Assembly (NCBI GenBank): GCA_001784175.1
Contig: MFPR01000043.1
Location: forward strand, 1 to 64,000
Length of the DNA: 64,000 nucleotides
DNA from: Candidatus Lindowbacteria bacterium RIFCSPLOWO2_12_FULL_62_27
Lineage (GTDB): Bacteria; Lindowbacteria; 2-12-FULL-62-27
Direction of reading: 5' to 3'
In this document: positions 9,613-17,555 of the stretch, piece by piece
Numbering within the stretch: position 1 is the first letter of the stretch
Layout: every line of letters begins with the position of its first letter
The notes under the pieces: generated by a model
What the model saw: the letters and a program-made list of their open reading frames with translations, nothing else
Told to the model about the DNA's origin: nothing
Database searches by the model: none
Program-made: the position numbers and the translations under genes

Positions 9613-9628
9613 GACGTCGTGAAGAAAA

Positions 9629-9844
9629 TCAGGCGGCGGCTTGCGCGCGGTTCGACAAAATGCCGTGTTCGGCAAGCCGGCAGGTGACGTGATCCTGGAT
9701 GAGATCGAGTCCGTTGGGGAGGTCGAGAAGCTTGATGTCCTCGCCCAGGAGTCCGGAAAAATGGGACCGGATGTATTCCGTCATCCGCATGCGGGCTTCC
9801 TCGGCCGTCGACCAGTTGAACGCGCCGTTTTTGGGCAATACCAT
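9629..9844 (-). CDS. Small hypothetical protein within the chemotaxis cluster
   Basis: A 71-residue protein read against the surrounding operon. The start is set at 9844 by an AAAGGAG ribosome site upstream of the ATG; the longer frame up to 10051 is a shadow of cheX. It contains an amphipathic stretch (STAEEARMRMTEYIRSHF) and no membrane segment or recognised motif. It lies tail-to-tail with the triple-receiver gene (gap 16) and head-to-head with cheX. I do not recognise it. Confidence 0.6.
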   Translation of the reverse strand: MVLPKNGAFNWSTAEEARMRMTEYIRSHFSGLLGEDIKLLDLPNGLDLIQDHVTCRLAEHGILSNRAQAAA

Positions 9845-9873
9845 GTTGGTTTCTCCTTTCGCGGGACATTTGC

Positions 9874-9891
9874 GGCCCCCCTTTGGGGGCC
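9874..9891. repeat. GC hairpin between divergent genes
   Basis: A perfect 7-bp stem of GGCCCCC and GGGGGCC with a 4-base loop lies between the 71-residue gene (minus strand) and cheX (plus strand), 50 bases ahead of cheX. It could be an attenuator or operator; nothing in the sequence decides this. Confidence 0.45.
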
Positions 9892-9940
9892 TATGTAGGT
9901 TTATCGGCATTTGACAATTGAGAACTGAAAGGAGTGCGGC

Positions 9941-10423
9941 ATGAAAGTCGAATACCTGAATCCGTTTTTGGACGCGTCGCGGTCGGTCATCCAGGAACTG
10001 GGATTGGGCAGGGCCACCGTCGGAAAAATCGAAATCGCCCCCAATCCCCACGGGTCCGGCGGCCTGCTTTCCATGATCGGCATCACGGGCCGCCTGACCG
10101 GCCGGGTGCTCTACGACATGAATGAGTCGACCGCCATCAACATCGCCGGCGTCATGATGGGGGAGACGCTGCCCGAATTGACCCAGATGGCGCGGTCAGC
10201 CATCGGCGAGTTCACCAACATGATTTCCGGCAACGCCGCCACGATCCTCAAAGAGCGCGGATTCGCCGTCGACATCACTCCTCCGACCGTCATCACCGGC
10301 GGACAGATGACCCTCACCGATTTCGGGGAGATGAACGTGACGCTGGTCGTGCCGCTCATTCTCAACAAGGGCGTCGTGACGGTGAATCTCGCGATCAAGG
10401 AGGCGCATAAGCATGGCGGATGA
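9941..10423 (+). CDS. cheX: CheX-type CheY phosphatase
   Basis: 160 residues of the CheC/CheX/FliY phosphatase fold. The catalytic pair is visible as Glu90 and Asn93 in the helix SAIGEFTNMISGNA. It should dephosphorylate CheY-P and so set the adaptation time, replacing CheZ. An AAAGGAG site precedes the ATG. The CheY-like gene overlaps its 3' end by 11 bases. Its sequence is closely similar to the first 155 residues of the large gene at 10836, pointing to a local duplication. Confidence 0.9.
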   Translation: MKVEYLNPFLDASRSVIQELGLGRATVGKIEIAPNPHGSGGLLSMIGITGRLTGRVLYDMNESTAINIAGVMMGETLPELTQMARSAIGEFTNMISGNAATILKERGFAVDITPPTVITGGQMTLTDFGEMNVTLVVPLILNKGVVTVNLAIKEAHKHGG

Positions 10424-10829
10424 GTTGGCGCTTCCGAAAAAACCGGACGGATCGAACTTCAAAATCCTCATCGTCGACGATTCGGAGTTCATGATCAAAA
10501 ACCTGGAGCGGATCCTCACCGGCATGGGCGCGGACGTCCTCGATTCTGCGCTGGATGGCCTTCAGGCGGTCGAGAAATACAAAAAACTCATGCCGAACAT
10601 CGATCTCGTCACGCTCGACATCACCATGCCGAACATGTCGGGAATCGACGCCCTCGCGGCGATCCGCTCGGCGGACCCCAAGGCCCGCGTGGTCATGGTG
10701 TCGGCCCTGGGTCATCAGGATATCGTGAAAACCGCCATCCTCAAGGGCGCCAAACATTTTGTCGTGAAACCCTTCAAGGCGGAAAAGGTCTTCGAGGTTC
10801 TGAAACTGGTGCTGTCCAAACCCGCCTGA
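10413..10829 (+). CDS. CheY-like single-domain response regulator
   Basis: 138 residues: a 14-residue lead, then a complete receiver (FKILIVDDSEFM, acceptor Asp69 in LVTLDITMPNMSG, final Lys in FVVKPF). No output domain. It sits between two CheX-domain genes, so it is the likely diffusible output of CheA and the substrate of the neighbouring phosphatase. Confidence 0.92.
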   Translation: MADELALPKKPDGSNFKILIVDDSEFMIKNLERILTGMGADVLDSALDGLQAVEKYKKLMPNIDLVTLDITMPNMSGIDALAAIRSADPKARVVMVSALGHQDIVKTAILKGAKHFVVKPFKAEKVFEVLKLVLSKPA

Positions 10830-10835
10830 TTTCGG

Positions 10836-13800
10836 ATGAAAGTCGAATACGTCAGGCCCTTTCTGGACGCAGCCCGCGCGGTGCTGTCTGAACTGGGGAT
10901 AGACAAACCGTCCGTGGGTCAAATACAGATCGTCGACCGACCACGCGTGCAAAGCGGCCTGGTCGTCATGATCGGGATCGCGGGCCGGCTGGACGGCCGC
11001 GTCTTCATCGACATGACGCGGGAGGCCGCCGCCAGTATCGCTACGGCTGTTTTGGGTCAGGAGCTGCCTGATATGGAAAGCATGACCCGGTCCGCCGCCG
11101 CCGAAATCGCCAATATGATCTGCGGCCGCGCCGTTTCGCTCCTCGGCAAAAGTGGCTACGCGGCGGACATATCGCCCCCCACCGTTTTCGTCGGCGGAGA
11201 AATTTCCATCCCCGACGCGGAAGGCCTCGGCAAAATTCTCGTCGCGCCTGTCGTCTCCGGCATCGGCACGCTGACTTTGAATATCGTCGTCCACGAGGTC
11301 AAATCCCACATTTTGCAAACCGGCGTGCCGGTGGTCGCCGAATCAACATCGGTTTACGCATACGCCGACCTCCCGCTTGCGAAAAAATTGAGATTCTTTG
11401 ACGACCCGGAGTTGTTTCTGCAATGGCACTACGTCGCCGCCGGGCAGATGGTCTGGTTCGATCCGTCAGGGAAAATCCGGCCGGGGATTGCCGGACCGGG
11501 GATCCAATCCGCCGCCGCCGGCGCATGGGCGACCGGTGACGGAATCATCCGCTGGTTTGCCGACGGCCCGGCCGTCACCCACATCCAACCCATGCCTGCC
11601 AAATCGGTCCCCGCCACGCCTGCCCGATACGCGAGCTCGATCCTGATCGACGGCTCCATCGAAAACCGGTCCATTCACGCCGCCGGCGACATCTTTCTGC
11701 TCGGTGACGCCGAATCCTGCGCCCTTGAGGCCGGCGGCGATATTTTTGTCCTCGGCCGATTTGACGGCGGGCGCATCACGGATGCCTCGTCGGTTTTGAT
11801 CCATGCCGCCAATTCCTCCCAAATATCCGCCCTGGCCGCCATCCATCTTCGGCGCGGCGCCTATTTCTCCACGCTGACGGCGCCCGTTGTATCTGCACAC
11901 GCCGGCCGCATCCTCGGCTGCACCGTCAACGCATCCGTCGCCGTCGTCGCCGCGCAGATCGGCTGGGCCGAATCGACGACACGAATCTCTTTTGACCCCG
12001 GGCTTTTCACAAAATATCTGGACGCCGTCGTCGGAAGAATCCGCTCGTTCGTGCAGAAGAATCAAAAGGACCTCGGACACGATGCGCTGGCCCGCCACCG
12101 TCTGGAAAAAACGATGGCCGCCCTGCTCAAACAAAAATCCGTCGCCATCCTCTCAGCGGATCAATTCCTGCAACCTCTCGAAATTCGCCGGCAGGGTCAG
12201 CCTTGGAAAGGGATTTTGCCGAAATCCGGCACGTTGAACCTGACAGGCGGACAAATCGTTGCGGACCCGGCGGCATACCTTGACGCGCCGGTTCCCATGC
12301 CCGCCATCTCGCCCCCGCGAAAAACCGACGCCAAACATTTCGTGGTCGTGACCGACGGACAGAAACGCCGATTCGGCGAACTTTCCGTCGACGGCGCCGA
12401 TGTCCGCCGTTTCCCGTCCTTTTTCCCGGCCATCCCGCGGCTGCTCTGGCTGAATGCGCAGAGCCTCGACAAAGCCGTCGACGAGGCCGTGAGAATCCTG
12501 CGGCTGGCGCGAAGCTCCATCGAGGCGCGCGCGTTGAAGGAGGCCCCGGCCGGCGAACCCATCATGGTTCTGGCAGGAGAAAAACGGATCCCGCGCTCCC
12601 TTAAATCCGACTGGTCCGGCGACGAACTCCTGGCCATGCAAAAAAATCTCGATGGCGGCTTTAAATTCGAAAACCGGTCCAAAGGCCTCTATCTGAAAGT
12701 CTGGCCGGCGAAAATGGGAGGCCGGCCCGCCGATTTCGATCTCTTCCGCTCCGAAATTTCTACGCGCCGAATCAAACCGACCATCGCCTTTGAGAATATC
12801 GAGTCCCATTTCCGAAATGCGACCGGAGTCCCCTTTCTCATCGGCGAACCTTTGCCCCCGCCTGTAGATGGCCGCTTTGAAATCCGGGTTTCACCTGACC
12901 GGCTTTCGGCCAAACTCGCCGTCATCTCGCATCGCGGAGAAGGCCGCCCCGTCGATTTCGCGGCCGTCCTTGCCGAACTTTCCAATCTCTCTCTCGAACA
13001 CGATCCGGACGAAATCACGACGTTCCTTCAGAACGTCAAAGACAAGGATACATTCCGCTTCCAGGGCAAACCCCCGAAACGGGGTGAGGACGCAACGGTG
13101 GAGATGCCCTTTATTCCCGGGATGGGCCGGTGTACGGAGACCGGCTACGCGGGGGTACACGTGATGGCGCAATCGCCCCACTGGATGCGCGTGGCCCGCG
13201 GCGACGTGCTTGCCGTGATCCGCGCGCCGTCGAAAGGCTCTGACGGCCGGGCGGTGACCGGATCCGTTATTGCCGCAACCGGAGGAAGGGAGGTTCATCT
13301 CAACGCCGGTTTGGGCGCAACATACGAACGCGTGGACGGGGGCGCGAGAATTCTCGCCGCCCAGGACGGCCATGCTTGGCTGGGCGGCGACAGAATCCAT
13401 GTCGACGGACTGCAAACCGTGAAGGAACTTTCCGGGCCGGCGAAAATATCGGGCGCGGTTCGTGTTGAGGGCGACATTTCGGCGGGGGCGGACGTCAGTA
13501 TAACGGGAAACGTTTTCGTCGCCGGGAAAATTTATGGAAAGGTCGCTGTTGGCGGATCGCTGGTGTGCGAGGGCGGCATCATCGGTGGGGAGGTTCTTGT
13601 CGAGCAATTCGCATGGGCGCGGTTTTCGGACAAGAGCCGGATAACGGTACGCCGGAGTTTCACAGTCCTCCATTCGATCACGTCCTCCGACCTCCAGGTC
13701 GGCGACTACTTGATCGTCTCCGATCCGGGGCGGATCTATGGCGGGGAGATTGTGGCAGGCAAGGGCGTTGAGGCGTCGGAAATCGGCACGCCGATCGGCG

Positions 13801-14267
13801 TCGTGACGACCCTGGCGATCGGCCTTTCCCCCTTTCTCAGGGAATCCCGTCTCAAACTCGATGAACGTCTGAGGAAGCGGGAACAGGAGCGCATGGAACT
13901 CAAGCGGGAACTCGATCCGCTCATCACCGAATATAAAAACGCCGAGACCTTGCAGATTCTGGGCAAGGACTACGAGAAAGACATGCTGGGAGACCTCCTG
14001 CGGATGGAGGCTGAAATCGCCGCGCTGAATGAGGATGTGGGGCATCTTGCCGATCCAGATCGATATTGTTTCTTCGATGGCGCGTCTCTGGCGGTGCGCG
14101 ACACCATCCATCCGGGCGCGGCCATCCGCTTTGGCGAGTGTCCGTTAAACGAAGGATTCGGCCGAAGGGGGTCGATCTATATCCGAAAGCGCGGGGACAT
14201 CGCGATCGATGTCGACGATTTTAGAGCGCTGGGGATAACGCTCGTGCCGCCGGATATTTCAGGATAG
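10836..14267 (+). CDS. CheX-FapA (DUF342) fusion protein
   Basis: 1143 residues. Residues 1-155 are a CheX phosphatase domain with Glu90 and Asn93 conserved. A first polymer-like beta-helical segment rich in G-D-I-x-x-L-G repeats begins near residue 268 and is followed by helices. From about residue 500 a full FapA/DUF342 module follows: palm-like domain (VEMPFIPG near 765), right-handed beta-helix (VRVEGDISAGADVSITGNV near 868), a charged coiled coil at about 1005-1075, and a C-terminal strand domain. FapA-type proteins are known as flagellar or polarity assembly factors, so this protein may anchor CheY-P dephosphorylation at a cell site. That role is inferred. It is the last gene of the operon and ends in TAG. 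Confidence 0.85.
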   Translation: MKVEYVRPFLDAARAVLSELGIDKPSVGQIQIVDRPRVQSGLVVMIGIAGRLDGRVFIDMTREAAASIATAVLGQELPDMESMTRSAAAEIANMICGRAVSLLGKSGYAADISPPTVFVGGEISIPDAEGLGKILVAPVVSGIGTLTLNIVVHEVKSHILQTGVPVVAESTSVYAYADLPLAKKLRFFDDPELFLQWHYVAAGQMVWFDPSGKIRPGIAGPGIQSAAAGAWATGDGIIRWFADGPAVTHIQPMPAKSVPATPARYASSILIDGSIENRSIHAAGDIFLLGDAESCALEAGGDIFVLGRFDGGRITDASSVLIHAANSSQISALAAIHLRRGAYFSTLTAPVVSAHAGRILGCTVNASVAVVAAQIGWAESTTRISFDPGLFTKYLDAVVGRIRSFVQKNQKDLGHDALARHRLEKTMAALLKQKSVAILSADQFLQPLEIRRQGQPWKGILPKSGTLNLTGGQIVADPAAYLDAPVPMPAISPPRKTDAKHFVVVTDGQKRRFGELSVDGADVRRFPSFFPAIPRLLWLNAQSLDKAVDEAVRILRLARSSIEARALKEAPAGEPIMVLAGEKRIPRSLKSDWSGDELLAMQKNLDGGFKFENRSKGLYLKVWPAKMGGRPADFDLFRSEISTRRIKPTIAFENIESHFRNATGVPFLIGEPLPPPVDGRFEIRVSPDRLSAKLAVISHRGEGRPVDFAAVLAELSNLSLEHDPDEITTFLQNVKDKDTFRFQGKPPKRGEDATVEMPFIPGMGRCTETGYAGVHVMAQSPHWMRVARGDVLAVIRAPSKGSDGRAVTGSVIAATGGREVHLNAGLGATYERVDGGARILAAQDGHAWLGGDRIHVDGLQTVKELSGPAKISGAVRVEGDISAGADVSITGNVFVAGKIYGKVAVGGSLVCEGGIIGGEVLVEQFAWARFSDKSRITVRRSFTVLHSITSSDLQVGDYLIVSDPGRIYGGEIVAGKGVEASEIGTPIGVVTTLAIGLSPFLRESRLKLDERLRKREQERMELKRELDPLITEYKNAETLQILGKDYEKDMLGDLLRMEAEIAALNEDVGHLADPDRYCFFDGASLAVRDTIHPGAAIRFGECPLNEGFGRRGSIYIRKRGDIAIDVDDFRALGITLVPPDISG

Positions 14268-14294
14268 AAATGCATGGGTACTGGAGAATGTGGA

Positions 14295-14774
14295 TTACTT
14301 CAGTTTCTCGAGCGCCGCCTGGAGGGCGTTGAAATTGGGCAGGTCCTTCGGGGTCGGCGTCTGTTCGCTGTACTGCACGATCCCTTTTTTGTCGATGACG
14401 AAGGCCGCCCGGGCGCTGACGGCGCCGAGGCCGATGAGGTCCGGCAGGAGCGTCCCGTAGCTTTCGGCCGTTTTCTTGTTGAGGTCGGACAGGAGCGGGA
14501 TCGTGATTTTCTCTTTCTGGGCCCACGCCTCCTGCGCGAAGGGGCTGTCGACGCTGACGCCGTAGACCTCCGCGTTCAGGGACGAATAGGCGCTGATGCC
14601 TTTCGAGACGTCGCACATCTCCTGCGTGCAGACGCCGGTGAAGGCCAGCGGGAAAAACAGGAGCACCGTGTTTTTCTTTCCAAAATTGTCGCTGAGCTTG
14701 ACGTCCTTGAGGCCGTCCGCCGTTTTCGTTTTCAGCGCAAAGTCCGGCGCTTTCGAACCAACCGAGATGGCCAT
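14295..14774 (-). CDS. Peroxiredoxin (AhpE/PrxQ-like)
   Basis: 159 residues. The start at 14774 is chosen for an AGGAG 8 bases upstream. The thioredoxin-fold peroxidase motif reads PLAFTGVCTQEMC, with the peroxidatic cysteine in T-x-x-C and a possible resolving cysteine five residues later, as in BCP/PrxQ. A conserved Arg lies in AVSARAAFVID. It reduces peroxides using thiols and is cytoplasmic. It is convergent with the CheX-FapA gene, with 27 bases between the stops. Confidence 0.9.
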   Translation of the reverse strand: MAISVGSKAPDFALKTKTADGLKDVKLSDNFGKKNTVLLFFPLAFTGVCTQEMCDVSKGISAYSSLNAEVYGVSVDSPFAQEAWAQKEKITIPLLSDLNKKTAESYGTLLPDLIGLGAVSARAAFVIDKKGIVQYSEQTPTPKDLPNFNALQAALEKLK

Positions 14775-14842
14775 GGTCTCTGCTCCTCTCACCGTGAGAT
14801 TTTTTCGGCGCCCCGTCCATCGGCGCGCACTTGAATCGAACA

Positions 14843-14871
14843 GGTAAACACAGCGCCCCGCCCTCCGTCAA
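14843..14871 (-). promoter_or_regulatory. Possible promoter of the peroxiredoxin gene
   Basis: TTGACG (14871-14866), a 17-base spacer, then a weak -10 box TTTACC (14848-14843). The -35 box overlaps the stop codon of the upstream gene. A normal leader of about 60 bases with a ribosome site would result. Confidence 0.4.
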
Positions 14872-15734
14872 CTGCCCTCCAGCTTGAACGCGCGCGCCAG
14901 TTTCAGGAGCTGCCGGACCTGCTCGTGGCTCATGCGGAGCCTTCGGGCCGACTCGAGGAGGCTGGCGGTTTCGCGGTAGGTCTGGACCGCCCGGACGACC
15001 CGCTGATACGCCACAACTTCGCGGATGTCCCACGGCTGATCGAGCGCCGGCCGGTCCTTGAAAATCCGCCGCAGCTTGGACGATTCGTACGCGGACAGGC
15101 TCTGGCCGTCGAAAAACCGCCGGAGGGTCCGTTGCGAAATGCCCGCGTGCTTGGCGAAGAAGTACCGGTCGGCCGCTGTCGGCAGGCGCGCCGCAAGACG
15201 CTCGCGCGCAAGATCGAGGCGGTCCATCCATTTGTTTCCGTCCGCATCGGCGGGGACGAAATCCATGCCCAGGGCAAGACCGAGATCGTTCAGCACCCGC
15301 TGGATGTTCTGAAGGCTTCGCGGGCCCAACGACGGAAACCGCAGAAGCTCGCGCGGCGTCCGGGCGACCAGCTCGCCCAGCCGGTCGATCTGCGCGAGAC
15401 GCAGGCGGTCGAGCATCGCGTCCGAAAAGCCGCACTGCTCGATCGGCATGCCCAGAAGCGCCGTGAGGTCCGTGTCGCGCGCCGCCATCCATTCCGGCGC
15501 GCGGATCGTCACGCCCAGCGCCCGCAGCCGCGCCTTGAGGCGCCGCAGCGACTGCCGGCCGAAATGCCGGATCCGCAGCAGGTCCTCCTCCCGCGCCTGC
15601 GCGACCTGTCCCACCGTGTGGAACCCGGCGGTCTTCAGGGACCGGTAGACGCGCGCCGGAAGGCGCAGCTCTTCGAGGGATATGTTCGGTCCGGGCGGCG
15701 CGAGCGGCGCCGTCGGCCGTGGGTCTTTTTTCAT
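14868..15734 (-). CDS. Stand-alone protein with two RNA-polymerase alpha-CTD-like (helix-hairpin-helix) domains
   Basis: 288 residues. Two repeats resemble the alpha C-terminal domain: LRLPARVYRSLKTAGFHTVG...LLRIRHFGRQSLRRLKARL at about 25-75 and GFSDAMLDRLRLAQIDRLGE...LLRFPSLGPRSLQNIQRVL at about 100-150. Each has the G-x-x-S-L helix-hairpin-helix that contacts DNA in RpoA. The C-terminal third is helical, with likely helix-turn-helix motifs (HAGISQRTLRRFFDG; ARRLRMSHEQVRQLLKLARA). No alpha N-terminal domain is present. It may be a DNA-binding regulator; the function is not known to me. The start ATG at 15734 has only a weak ribosome site. Confidence 0.7.
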   Translation of the reverse strand: MKKDPRPTAPLAPPGPNISLEELRLPARVYRSLKTAGFHTVGQVAQAREEDLLRIRHFGRQSLRRLKARLRALGVTIRAPEWMAARDTDLTALLGMPIEQCGFSDAMLDRLRLAQIDRLGELVARTPRELLRFPSLGPRSLQNIQRVLNDLGLALGMDFVPADADGNKWMDRLDLARERLAARLPTAADRYFFAKHAGISQRTLRRFFDGQSLSAYESSKLRRIFKDRPALDQPWDIREVVAYQRVVRAVQTYRETASLLESARRLRMSHEQVRQLLKLARAFKLEGS

Positions 15735-15756
15735 GCGTCTTTTCTCATCGATCCTC

Positions 15757-15785
15757 TTGCTTTCTCTGTCGAGTCTGATTATTCT
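15757..15785 (+). promoter_or_regulatory. Promoter of the ATP-cone/kinase-like gene
   Basis: TTGCTT (15757-15762), a 17-base spacer and TATTCT (15780-15785) precede a leader of about 30 bases holding GGAGG. It is divergent from the alpha-CTD-like gene. Confidence 0.55.
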
Positions 15786-15820
15786 CAGGAATCGGGAGAG
15801 AATTCAAGTCGGAGGCAGCG

Positions 15821-17530
15821 TTGAGCGTACCGAACACCATCGTCAAGATCGTCAACAAACACGGCCAGATCGAGGATTTTGATCTCTCCCGCATCGTCCG
15901 GTCCATCAATTCCGCCATTGTCGACGTCCATGGGAAAAACCTCGGCATCTCCGAACACCGCGCGCTCAAGTATGCCAAGAGCGTCGCGGCGCGCGTCTAC
16001 CGGGAATACTATGAGCTGGAGTGGATCAAGACCCAGTTCATCGCCCAGTACGTGAGCTACGACCCGGCCGAACGCCACCGCAGGATGCAGGACGCCTTCA
16101 TCTCCGTTCGGATGACGTTTGTGCTGCTGGAAAAGTTCCGGGACCAGATCGGCGCGCAGAAAGTTCAGGACGCGGCCGACCGGCTCAAGGCCTTCATCCG
16201 GGCCGAACTCGATATCGCGCAGGTCGATCCGAAATTCACCGAGGGCCTCTTCCCCCGGCTCAACGAGGAGGTCCGGGCCGCGATGGCCGAATTCCTCGCC
16301 GCGCGGGTTCAACAGATGGCAGCCCAAAAAATTCCGCCCAGCGTCCTCTGCCCCACTCGCGAGTACGTGCAGGACACGATCGAAAAGGAGCTGAAGGACC
16401 TCGGCGAGATCGAGATTGCCGAAGGCTACATGATCTACCGCGAGGGCCGGCGGAAAATCCATTCGGGCGACATATCCGAACTCCAGTTCACCCGTGACGG
16501 CATCCCGCGGGACCACGTGCGGCGCACGCTCGAGTGGAACATCGACAACGAGTGCGACAGCGTCTTCGGCCTCAACGACTGGATCCTAGGCCGGAACGGC
16601 CGGGACATCCGGGACCTCGTCCAGATGTGCGAACAGCGGTTTCGGGAGGACATCCTCGATACGGCGCAGCGGATCGTCGACCTCAAGGGCGTCCTCCAGG
16701 TCGTCATCATCGCCGGGCCGTCCTGTTCCAACAAGACCACCACGACGGTCATCATCGGCCAGGAACTCAAACGCGTGAATCTCCGGTTCAAGCAGCTCAA
16801 CGTCGACGACTATTTTTTCGACCTTGAAAACCAGCCCAAGGACGAGTTCGGCGACTACGATTTCGAAATGCCCGAGGCCATCGACATGGCGCTGCTCAAC
16901 CGGCACCTCGAGGACCTCCTCGCCGGCAAGGAAGTTCAGAAACCGAAGTACAACTTTAAAAAAGGCGGCCGGGACGGGTTCGAGCCTTTCCACCTCGAAC
17001 CGGGCGAAATCATTCTCATCGACTGCCTCCACGGCCTCTATCGGCAGCTCACGGCAGCCGTGCCGCAGAACAGGAAGTTCCGCATCTACATCGAGTCGAT
17101 GAACGTCGTCCGCAACGCCTTCGGCGCCTGGACCCGATGGGCCGACGTGCGGATGATGAAACGCATGATCCGTGACGCGCGGCACCGCGGATACAGCACC
17201 GAACAGACCCTCGCGCACTGGCCGTACGTCCGCAAGGGCGAACTCAAGCACATCATTCCGTACATCTTTTCGACCGATTCGGTCATCAACGCCGGCCTGC
17301 CCTACGAGCTGGCCGTGCTGAAATTTTCCCTGAAGGACATTCTGCCCGGCCTCGATTTCGTCCACAGGCTGCGGGTCGAGGGCCGGCTCGACCCTTATGT
17401 CCGCGGGATCCGCACGCACTCCCTGCTCAACACCGTCCTCGAACTGTCCAACTCGGACATCATTCCCAACACCTCGCCCATCCGCGAATTCATCGGCGGG
17501 TCCATCTACATGATCCCGCACAACGACTGA
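15821..17530 (+). CDS. ATP-cone plus uridine-kinase/phosphoribulokinase-like protein
   Basis: 569 residues from a TTG start with GGAGG five bases upstream. The N-terminal ~95 residues look like an ATP-cone (IVKIVNKHGQIEDFDLSRI), an allosteric nucleotide-binding domain best known from ribonucleotide reductases. The C-terminal half is a P-loop kinase with the loop GPSCSNKTTTT near residue 305, where uridine kinases have S-G-K-T, then NVDDYFFD, and a lid region. Similar long proteins occur as putative uridine kinases in diverse bacteria. Substrate is not proved. It is followed by murG with a 25-base gap. Confidence 0.7.
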   Translation: MSVPNTIVKIVNKHGQIEDFDLSRIVRSINSAIVDVHGKNLGISEHRALKYAKSVAARVYREYYELEWIKTQFIAQYVSYDPAERHRRMQDAFISVRMTFVLLEKFRDQIGAQKVQDAADRLKAFIRAELDIAQVDPKFTEGLFPRLNEEVRAAMAEFLAARVQQMAAQKIPPSVLCPTREYVQDTIEKELKDLGEIEIAEGYMIYREGRRKIHSGDISELQFTRDGIPRDHVRRTLEWNIDNECDSVFGLNDWILGRNGRDIRDLVQMCEQRFREDILDTAQRIVDLKGVLQVVIIAGPSCSNKTTTTVIIGQELKRVNLRFKQLNVDDYFFDLENQPKDEFGDYDFEMPEAIDMALLNRHLEDLLAGKEVQKPKYNFKKGGRDGFEPFHLEPGEIILIDCLHGLYRQLTAAVPQNRKFRIYIESMNVVRNAFGAWTRWADVRMMKRMIRDARHRGYSTEQTLAHWPYVRKGELKHIIPYIFSTDSVINAGLPYELAVLKFSLKDILPGLDFVHRLRVEGRLDPYVRGIRTHSLLNTVLELSNSDIIPNTSPIREFIGGSIYMIPHND

Positions 17531-17555
17531 CCGGCCGCGGGGGGACTTGAGGGGG

